A DNA stretch of 40,370 nucleotides from a virus: IMG/VR virus record IMGVR_UViG_3300046804_000438, positions 1 to 40,370 of that record. One strand, 5' to 3'. The notes beneath the pieces were generated by a model that was not told the DNA's origin, made no database searches, and was given only the letters and a program-made list of their open reading frames with translations. Position numbers and translations under genes: made by a program. Positions 24,271 through 32,000 of the stretch are shown in pieces; the first letter of the stretch is position 1, and the number at the start of each line of letters is the position of its first letter.

Positions 24271-24611
24271 TTAGTTTCTTCCTCGTCATCGTTTTCAAAC
24301 AATTCTTTTTCTGCTTCGGTTAACTCAACTGGTTCATCGACAACAGGTTCGGGTGTAGTATCGGGTTGAATTGTCTGTGTTTGTCTTACTGGACTGCTAG
24401 GTGTCAAGTGAGGTGGCAGTTCTCCGCTTACTGTATTTTGGTATGACGCTTTAACTCGTTTAGTATTATCCTGAATAATACGGTTATTGCTATCTAATAC
24501 ATCACCGCGGGCATTAACATTCATATTACCCACTGCTCTTACTTTTTCATTTCTGCCTGACAATGCAGCCATATCAACTGTCTTGCCCATTGCGCTTCTG
24601 TGTATCGCCAT
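24267..24611 (-). CDS. Unknown acidic-tailed protein
   Basis: 114 residues. The first 40 (AIHRSAMGKTVDMAALSGRNEKVRAVGNMNVNARGD) are the most structured and look conserved; the middle is Pro/Thr-rich, and the end (EKELFENDDEEETK) is strongly acidic, so much of it is probably disordered. No family name. Start ATG at 24611 with AAGGAGA. The stop is in a GTGA overlap with the GroES gene, tying the two together. An exact TATAAATA box lies about 52 bases upstream inside the DnaE-like gene. Confidence 0.75.
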   Translation of the reverse strand: MAIHRSAMGKTVDMAALSGRNEKVRAVGNMNVNARGDVLDSNNRIIQDNTKRVKASYQNTVSGELPPHLTPSSPVRQTQTIQPDTTPEPVVDEPVELTEAEKELFENDDEEETK

Positions 24612-24621
24612 TTTATTCTCC

Positions 24622-25128
24622 TTATTTTAAGAACTCGTCTATAGACAAGTCAAAATGCAAACTATTTATACGGTGTACCCCTATCAGATACAATACATAA
24701 CTTGCTACACTACTGCCACGACCCACACCCCATAATACATTATGTTGTCGCATTGTGTCAACAAGATATTTGGTGTATTGTAATAATGGGAACAAGTCAC
24801 GCTCTTGGAACTTGATTAGTTCTTCACCCACTCGTTGTAATTCTGCGTCAGTCTTGCATTGTTCTAGTACCCATTTAGCAATATCAAGTTGCTTGTATTC
24901 TTCGGGCATGAACCATTTTGATTGTTGTTGCTTATCGAATTCTGCAACAGTGAGTTTTGGGTCTATGTATTGTACAAGTGTGGGTTTGTTTTGTACTTCT
25001 AGGATATCATCAAACTTGATTTCATCAGAAACCAATGCATTCTGTAATATTCTACTAGGGTCAGTCAGGTACGCACTGATGAGGTCTTGCTCATCTAAGA
25101 TTTGTTGACTGTAAATATCATTTCGCAT
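24622..25128 (-). CDS. DnaE-like fragment (Pol III alpha family) lacking catalytic Asp motif
   Basis: 168 residues. Residues 110-168 match the start of the bacterial replicative polymerase III alpha palm: YTKYLVDTMRQHNVLWGVGRGSS followed by YLIGVHRINSLHFDLSIDEFL, the counterpart of the GPGRGSAAGSL and DPLKYDLLFERFLN signatures. In DnaE the catalytic Asp pair comes just after that last segment; here the frame stops at EFLK and the next bases lead to a new ribosome site, so the active site is missing. It cannot be a polymerase on its own. The N-terminal 100 residues match the preceding helical part only weakly. The gene sits in a replication block with gene 44. Confidence 0.7.
   Translation of the reverse strand: MRNDIYSQQILDEQDLISAYLTDPSRILQNALVSDEIKFDDILEVQNKPTLVQYIDPKLTVAEFDKQQQSKWFMPEEYKQLDIAKWVLEQCKTDAELQRVGEELIKFQERDLFPLLQYTKYLVDTMRQHNVLWGVGRGSSVASYVLYLIGVHRINSLHFDLSIDEFLK
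24663..24670 (-). promoter_or_regulatory. Exact late-consensus box inside the DnaE-like gene
   Basis: TATAAATA on the minus strand within the codons for HRIN of the DnaE-like gene, 51 bases before ATG at 24611. It may be chance in AT-rich DNA, or a late start for the GroES-gene 44 segment. Confidence 0.35.
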
Positions 25129-25164
25129 AGCCTATGATAACATAGTTTTATACAAAATGCAAAC

Positions 25165-25398
25165 TTATTTGGTATTATTGATGTTAATATTGTTTTGGAT
25201 GTTCTGCTTTTTGTAGACTTCATCCATTTTCTTTGCGTATGCAGCTTTATAACCTTCTAGAACCATTTGAAGTTGGTTGACCATAAAACTTTGACCCATA
25301 CGATGAGCAAATGCAAGTTTGCTAGTTAGGTCTTGAATTGACGCTTGCAATTCTTCCATTGTCTTGTTTGAGATATCGGGCATGAAAGGGTGTTCCAT
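25165..25398 (-). CDS. Small coiled-coil protein, unknown
   Basis: 77 residues, nearly all helical (MEELQASIQDLTSKLAFAHRMG; MVLEGYKAAYAKKMDEVYKK), ending in an Asn-rich tail. No family I can name. It begins one base after the 268-residue virion gene and has GGAAG before ATG; the next gene starts 36 bases after its end, with a small CTATG/CATAG dyad in the gap. A small fibre-assembly or replication accessory protein are equally possible. Confidence 0.7.
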   Translation of the reverse strand: MEHPFMPDISNKTMEELQASIQDLTSKLAFAHRMGQSFMVNQLQMVLEGYKAAYAKKMDEVYKKQNIQNNININNTK

Positions 25399-25399
25399 A

Positions 25400-26206
25400 T
25401 TAACTTCCTACTGCGTATAATGGTGTGTAACCCCAGATAGGAGTTGATCCGTCATATGTACCAACGCATACATAAAAATATTGACCATCTGAGCATACTG
25501 CACCGGCAGTATCTCCAGGAGCACCGTATAACGAAGGTGTTCTTAGATTGATTCTGCTTGTAGATTGGTTTCTGTTTAATGGGTAAACATCAATTGTTGT
25601 TCCGCAATCTACACTACTGAATGTATATTGCAATTCAGTTACGCCTGCAGGGACAGTTACTTGGTTAGTTAATATTTCATTCTGACCGCTGATTGTAGAG
25701 ATAGAGCCATAGTTCTCTAACAGGTCAACTGTCTTGGTCATACCGGAAACTAATACTTGACTTTGATAGTTACTGTCAGGGAAGTGAATAACTGCTTGTG
25801 CATTTGCAATATTCAAGTTCAATTGAACATTACTTTGTGTGTTTCTAGGAGCCCAGCCACCGAATGTGATTGTCGTGTCACCTACGATTGTTCCATATTG
25901 AACATCTCCTTTTGATACATCAATAACAATAGTACCTGAAATGTCATTGCCAATTGGGTATGTAGTTGCTCTAAACGAACGAACCAATGCATTGCTAATC
26001 AATGTGTTAGCCATGTCGTTGTTAAGTGTAACTCCCGTCAATCCTGACTTGACAACTGCCTTCAATTGAAGGTCGGTTACTTCTGTCTTGGTTGTATCCA
26101 AGTTGTTTTTGATACTTGCAAAGTTATCTCTAAAACCCTGAGTACTGTTATTGACTCCGGGAGTTGGATAATTTACATTAATGCCATTTGTATTGATTGC
26201 GCTCAT
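25400..26206 (-). CDS. Virion fibre-like protein with NF-type docking N-terminus
   Basis: 268 residues. The N-terminal 45 (NYPTPGVNNSTQGFRDNFASIKNNLDT) match a segment found at the start of many T4-like structural proteins and recur in the neighbouring 1813-residue protein as FPNDPAADPIRAAFAKVQNNFTDLY. This suggests a common attachment point on the virion. The rest is beta-rich with a central LLENYGSISTISGQ and a C-terminal small domain of a kind common in phages (GDTAGAVCSDGQYFYVCVG, then WGYTPLY). Late box at 26224-26231. CGGAA precedes the ATG. Confidence 0.75.
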   Translation of the reverse strand: MSAINTNGINVNYPTPGVNNSTQGFRDNFASIKNNLDTTKTEVTDLQLKAVVKSGLTGVTLNNDMANTLISNALVRSFRATTYPIGNDISGTIVIDVSKGDVQYGTIVGDTTITFGGWAPRNTQSNVQLNLNIANAQAVIHFPDSNYQSQVLVSGMTKTVDLLENYGSISTISGQNEILTNQVTVPAGVTELQYTFSSVDCGTTIDVYPLNRNQSTSRINLRTPSLYGAPGDTAGAVCSDGQYFYVCVGTYDGSTPIWGYTPLYAVGS

Positions 26207-26223
26207 ATATTTGTTCCGTGATG

Positions 26224-26231
26224 TATTTATT
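26224..26231 (-). promoter_or_regulatory. Late-type promoter box for the 268-residue virion gene
   Basis: AATAAATA on the minus strand, 17 bases before ATG at 26206, overlapping the last codon of the upstream gene. No inverted repeat seen. Confidence 0.5.
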
Positions 26232-28398
26232 ATTCGATTTCTTTCGGTAAAATAGTTTTTCTAGGGAATAGAACTACTATGTCTTTAGAATCGAACGGAT
26301 CGGGTACGGGAACACCACTGGGTAATGAGTTCCAAGTAGGAACAGCAAGATTGGTGTTCCAGTTATAAGTAGCACTCTTGTCTACAACATACCTGTCGAT
26401 AGTAAAGTCTATTTCGTTTAATTTATGACCCCACATCATTTCGATGTTGTTCTTAATAGTGGCTGACATACCTGGTTTGGTGTAGCAAATAACCCATGCT
26501 AACACAAACCCTAATGTAGTGCTATCAGTTTGTTGCGTTACCATCCACTGTGGTAATAATCTACTGTCTACGTTCTGGTTAATATTACTAGTCAACTCTT
26601 TACGCATGTTTTCTAAACTACCTGAGTTAAGAGTTGATATGTTTCCTGGACTTAAGTTAGTATGTAATTGTGTATTACTGGCTTTGATACTGCTATTGTT
26701 GATAGTCCACGGACCTAATCTTAAGTTGATGGGTCTAGGCCATACAATAGTTTTTGAAACACTAATATCTTTCTCGTTTACTAAGTCATCTACAACTTTA
26801 CTGTAAACTACTTCGTATATTACATTACCATCATTGTCTGTTGCAACTGCTGTTTGTATTTCACCCAGCACAATCGTGCGTCTATAGTGATTCTCTCTCA
26901 CTGCATTTACATAATCGTTTACAGTACTAGCTTCGATTCCATATGCTTGAATGATTCTAACATCTTTTGCTTTACCGTAGTATGGATCACGGGGTCTGTA
27001 TAACATACCATTAGGAATGATATCTTCGTTTGTCAACAAATCGTTAATTACACGCTTGTGTGCAATAGTAGACGCTGCCTTGAAATATACATTCTCTAGT
27101 GGCTTAGGATAATATTGATGCACTGTCAATGTAAATGTTTGAAACTTAGACAATGCTGGGTTGTTTGGGTTTAATGCTTCAACAGTAAATGTGTAAAGTG
27201 TGTTAGCACCTTCTGGCAAGATATACTCAGTTGGTTGTTCTGCTACACGACCTACAATTTCACCTGTTTCTAGTAACACTAAGTTAGGTGGTAATGAACC
27301 TTCAGTTATTCTATAAACTAAGTTCAATGTAGATGTGGCCTCTAACTCTAATGTACTGACTGTTCCATTAAAGATAGTACCCAAGTCGCTGCTAGTTACC
27401 CACACAATGTCTTCGGGAATTTGATTAGTTACTAGGATAGTAAAAATTTCAGGCTGACTAATAATCTCAGTTACATTCTTTTTTGCAACACTAACTGATA
27501 CATCGTATTTTTTAATAGTGCGGTCTGGTATTACTGGTATACCTGTAATCCATCCGGTCTTTGCATCACCAATAAGTCCGGGTGGTAAATCACCAAATTG
27601 ATAAACTATATCATTTCTATCAAAGTCATGCCCTATTACTTTGAACGAGAATTGTTCGTTGGCACGAATCGTAGATATTTTCTTACCATTCAATAGATAA
27701 TAGTCATAGTTCAAATTATCTTTTGGAATAGGCTCACTCAATGGCTTCTTGTTTAGAATAACAGGTAATCTAGTGTTTGGTGGGCTACGCAATTGTTGGT
27801 TCACAATAGTGATTGAGTATACATTCAAGTCATCACCTAATGCACTTCTTAATTGTGCAGAAAATGTATATGTTTTTGTAGTAGGGCTACGGTCACCTAG
27901 TATAGGCATATCAGGATAGCCTTTGATTACACCAGCCGGATCCATATACAAGCCAGGAGGTAAACTACCTGATGATACTGATACTGTTACTTCATTGTCT
28001 GCAATAGGATTAGAATAGTTCATGTGATATTCAACATATACACTATCAGGAATATGAAGCAGTTCACCAGACTGTACGGTAAATCTAGGTCTATTTGATC
28101 CTGAGATAGTAAGAGAGAATGTTCTGTCTCTAATATTGTTCAAATCATCTTTTGCACGAATAGTGAATGTAGATGTTTTCTCTGTTGAAATATTTTCAGG
28201 GGTGCCTGATAACAACCCAGAGTAACTTAATTTTAGTGGACTCTTACTAGTACCAGATGGCAACTCGCCGCTTAGTAATGTGTAAGATACTAATGTCGCA
28301 GGTACTTCAGGAAAAGCAACCAACTGAATAGAGATTGGGATTCCTGTAGGATATGTACCTAAGCTACCTGCTTGAGTCTGCCATCTTGGTTGTGACAT
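26230..28398 (-). CDS. Virion protein with four He_PIG-type Ig-like repeats
   Basis: 722 residues. Four tandem repeats of about 85 residues, near 20-100, 115-200, 240-325 and 340-425, show the putative-Ig (He_PIG) signature: x-x-G-x-LP-x-G[LN] then a Gly-x-I-x-G-x-P-like turn (GELPSG and LLSGTP; GSLPPGL and VIKGYP; GDLPPGL and WITGIP; GSLPPNL and IVGRV), ending in strands such as TFTIRAKD and TFTVEALN. Such domains decorate phage tails and heads and bind surfaces weakly. The C-terminal 300 residues are different and likely form the virion-attachment part. It lies between the endolysin and a fibre gene, with AAGGA before ATG. Confidence 0.82.
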   Translation of the reverse strand: MSQPRWQTQAGSLGTYPTGIPISIQLVAFPEVPATLVSYTLLSGELPSGTSKSPLKLSYSGLLSGTPENISTEKTSTFTIRAKDDLNNIRDRTFSLTISGSNRPRFTVQSGELLHIPDSVYVEYHMNYSNPIADNEVTVSVSSGSLPPGLYMDPAGVIKGYPDMPILGDRSPTTKTYTFSAQLRSALGDDLNVYSITIVNQQLRSPPNTRLPVILNKKPLSEPIPKDNLNYDYYLLNGKKISTIRANEQFSFKVIGHDFDRNDIVYQFGDLPPGLIGDAKTGWITGIPVIPDRTIKKYDVSVSVAKKNVTEIISQPEIFTILVTNQIPEDIVWVTSSDLGTIFNGTVSTLELEATSTLNLVYRITEGSLPPNLVLLETGEIVGRVAEQPTEYILPEGANTLYTFTVEALNPNNPALSKFQTFTLTVHQYYPKPLENVYFKAASTIAHKRVINDLLTNEDIIPNGMLYRPRDPYYGKAKDVRIIQAYGIEASTVNDYVNAVRENHYRRTIVLGEIQTAVATDNDGNVIYEVVYSKVVDDLVNEKDISVSKTIVWPRPINLRLGPWTINNSSIKASNTQLHTNLSPGNISTLNSGSLENMRKELTSNINQNVDSRLLPQWMVTQQTDSTTLGFVLAWVICYTKPGMSATIKNNIEMMWGHKLNEIDFTIDRYVVDKSATYNWNTNLAVPTWNSLPSGVPVPDPFDSKDIVVLFPRKTILPKEIE

Positions 28399-28399
28399 C

Positions 28400-29023
28400 T
28401 TAATGTCCTTGCAATAAATCTAATGCAATATGGTAATGATGTTTTCTATCTTCTAAACCAATTGTTCCGCCATTGATACGCTTTGTCAATGTAACAAAGT
28501 CATCTTTGTCGCAATAACTATTTAAGTTGTTGTTATCCCAGAACCAACCTGCACTACTTACAGCGCCTTCTGGAGTCTCTAAGTATGCTACAGTCTCGTC
28601 AACGCTGATTCCCAAATCGGCTGCGAAACGAGTATAGTTGTCTTTACCTGTCAATTGAATTAATCCACGACCACAGAACTTATAACCATCGCCTGATTCT
28701 TCTGGACCATTACCCATACGGTTAGCATAAACACGGTTAGCAATCTTCTCAGGCTTACGCTCGTATTGCTTTGCTAAATCTTCGTTAGGGAAATACTTCT
28801 TAAAAGTACCCATCAAACCTTTAGCACTGTAGTTCAAGTTCTCTTTAACAAAGTTAAAGCCACCTGATTCGTGTGCAGTCTGTGCTACGAAAGCGGCTGC
28901 ACGGTGCATATTATCATACATGTCATAGTATGTTGCTACTTCATGTAGTGGCTGTGCATATACTTCTAGCACAGAACGCTTTGTCTTTGGGCATAGTGCC
29001 TGTAATAAATCTACTGTAATCAT
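28400..29023 (-). CDS. GH19-type endolysin
   Basis: 207 residues, a single glycoside hydrolase family 19 (chitinase class I-like) domain. AHESGGF gives the catalytic Glu52, followed by KENLNYSAKGL with Glu61 and by GRGLIQLTGKDNY with Thr125; these correspond to the Glu-Glu-Thr set reported for the Salmonella phage SPN1S endolysin. Gram-negative phage lysins of this type cut peptidoglycan glycan strands. There is no N-terminal signal peptide or membrane anchor and no cell-wall-binding domain, so it would need a holin to reach the wall. AAGGAAATATT precedes the ATG. The gene sits among virion genes rather than next to the holin candidate. Confidence 0.92.
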   Translation of the reverse strand: MITVDLLQALCPKTKRSVLEVYAQPLHEVATYYDMYDNMHRAAAFVAQTAHESGGFNFVKENLNYSAKGLMGTFKKYFPNEDLAKQYERKPEKIANRVYANRMGNGPEESGDGYKFCGRGLIQLTGKDNYTRFAADLGISVDETVAYLETPEGAVSSAGWFWDNNNLNSYCDKDDFVTLTKRINGGTIGLEDRKHHYHIALDLLQGH

Positions 29024-29035
29024 AATATTTCCTTA

Positions 29036-32000
29036 TTATCCATAAACTGCTGTCATTGTATACCATTGGCTCAAACTTGTAGCGACAAACATTAATCTTG
29101 CGCCCGGGCCAAGAGTGAATGATGTATTTTGTGCTAGTCCGTCGATGATAGAACCTGATGTAGGATATACTTTGATGTTTGCGGATGCTGTATTAATAAT
29201 AATACATGTCATACCTGCTGATCCTGCCGGTAACATTACACCTTCATTAACTGATGGTGTTGATGTTGTCACAACGTTGATTTGTTTAGTCAATGCTGCC
29301 GCTGTACCTTGTGTTGCACCTGTAGCTGCGATGCCAACGCCTGCGCTGTGCATTACGAAACCACTAGCAGTGATGTTTGTAACACTACTGATACTACCAC
29401 TGATACTTAAGCCAGTCAATGTACCAACGCTAGTGATGTTAGGTTGTGCAGATGATGAAACTGTACTAGATGTATCAGCAGTACCTGCGCTTCCCACCTT
29501 ACTTACATTGCTACCGTTAATGCTTGTTAACAATGAACCGTTAGCACTAATATATGATGCATTCAAGTTACCACTGAAGTTCGCGGCACCGTTAGCATAT
29601 AAGTTAACACCTGATGAACCTACTGCTAAACTTAACAATGTACCAACACTAGTAATGTTAGGTTGACTTGATGCTGATACTGTACCAGCAGAACCTGTAG
29701 TGTTTTGATTCAATGTTGGTATTAAACTAGATGAAATAGTACCAGATGTAATTGCACTAGCATTCAATGAAGTTAAACCTGAACCAACACCAGTAAATGC
29801 ACCAGCAACGACAACACCTGTCGCAGTTAAATTACCACCGTAAGTAGCAGAACCTGTACTGATTAAGAACGGACGAATGTTCAATGATCCTGCACTAGAG
29901 TTCAATGTACCAGTTGGTGCAACTGCGGCTGTGAATACGAATGTTGTAGAGTTAGTTACACTTGTTACAGTGAACCATCCTGGGTTACCGCCAGCATTGA
30001 CGTTAGGTGGATTAGTACCGTTTGTCGTAATACCAGTCAATGTGAATTCTGTACCAACACTTGCACCGTGTGCTGTTGTAGTTACTACAGTAATTGTTGT
30101 ACCACTATATGATACACTTGAAATACCTACTAGTGTACTTGGTAAATTCAAGTTACCTACGTTAGCAGTACCTGCTACGCTCAATGCACCTGATGCTACT
30201 AAGTTAGAACCTGATACATTACCTGATACTGACAATAGTGTACCATTAATATCTCTAGTAGTAATGTTACCAACACTAGCATTACCAGTAACTGATAGTA
30301 TACCGTTAGTTACTAAGTTACCACCTGTAATGTTGCCAGTAGCAAACATGATACCGGACGATTTTACTACACCACCTTCAACGTTACCTGATACGAATAC
30401 GTGAGGTGCTCCTAAATTACCTGATAGATTAGCTTGACCGTTAGCATAGAAGATAGCATTACCGCTACCAAAGTTTGCGCCACCTGTTGTTCCTAAAACA
30501 CCTGTCATATTGACATTGTTCAAGTTAGCAGTGCCTGCTACATTCAAGTTAGAACTGATGTTAGCATTGCCTGAACTCATAAATGCGGCTTGTACATTAC
30601 CGCTTGCTGTAATGTGCATTACGGATGGGATATTACCCAACGATGCATCACCACCAACGACTAGTCTACCATTAAAGATACCAGAACCCTGTGATGTAAT
30701 CAAAGGTCGTACAGTTAATGTAGCACTTGCAAAGTTTAATGTTCCTGTAGGTGCTGCTGATGCAGTATATGTAAATGTAGTTGAGCTAGGTACTGTTGCA
30801 ACTAAGAATATACCATTAGGTGAGTTTGTACTAGCTGTTAAACCAGCTAATACAATTTCATTGCCTGCGGCCAAGCCATGTGCTGCTGTTGTAGTTACTG
30901 TAACAGTAGTTCCTGTGTATGTCACACTTGTTAGTGCGATAGATGCAGTCGGAGGGAAACTTAAATTGCCTACGTTAGCAGTTCCGTTTACTCTGATTGC
31001 CCCAGAGATGTTAGCATTACCAGTAGCAACAATGTGAGTCATACCCACATTACCGATATTCGCATTACCTCTTACATTTAGAATACCTAATGATTCGATG
31101 TTACCGTGTGTACTGTTACCTGAAATAGTTGCATCTGTTGTAACTTGTAACAAGTTAGCCGTATGTGTTCCGGTAACATTAGAATTTAATGCTGTAATCA
31201 ATCCGCCGGCTGCACTAATGTTTCCAGTAGAAACGATATGCATTACACTAGCAATGTTACCAATGTTTGCATTGGCTGCTACAGTGAATGATGCGGCTGC
31301 ATTAGTAAAGTTAACGTTACCAGTACCTGCAATATGCAATGTATTCAATTGACCAGTTACATTACTGTTCAATGCTTGCAACAGACCGGTGTTAGCATAC
31401 AAGTTACCTGTTGTTGCCAAGTTACCTGCATTGATTGTGTTGGCATTTGCAACGTTAGCAAACAATGCACCACCGTTTGCGTATAAGTTACCAGTAGCAA
31501 CAACATGCAATGTACCGACGTTAGCAACGTTAGCATTACCTGATACACTCAACGCACCACTAGCAGAAACATTACCTGAAGCAACAACGTGTTGAGTTCC
31601 AATGTTACCTGTGTTAGCATTACCTGATACACTCAATACACCCGGTGTAGTTAAGTTACCACCGGTTAATGTGTTAGTTGCAACTAAATTAGCAGCTTGA
31701 ATGTTTGCGGATGATGTTACATTACCTACACTTGATACTTCACCCAATGTAGCTTCACCTGTTACACTGAATGTTGCACCTGTGAAGCTAGCGGCACCAG
31801 ATGCAGCCACATGTAATAGTGTAGCCTGACCAGTTACTGTGTGATTCAACGCTCTGATTAAACCACTATTAGCAAAGATGTTACCTGACAATACATTACC
31901 GGCATTAACTACGTTAGCGTTTGCTACATTAGACAATAATGTACCTGTTGATGCATTGATATCACCTGTAGCAACAATGTTACGGGTTCCAATGTTGCCT

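Noticed and set aside
24622-25128. A split polymerase III alpha gene continued in the next gene
   Set aside because: The following frame (24267-24611) encodes an unrelated protein, and no catalytic Asp motif appears in any nearby frame.
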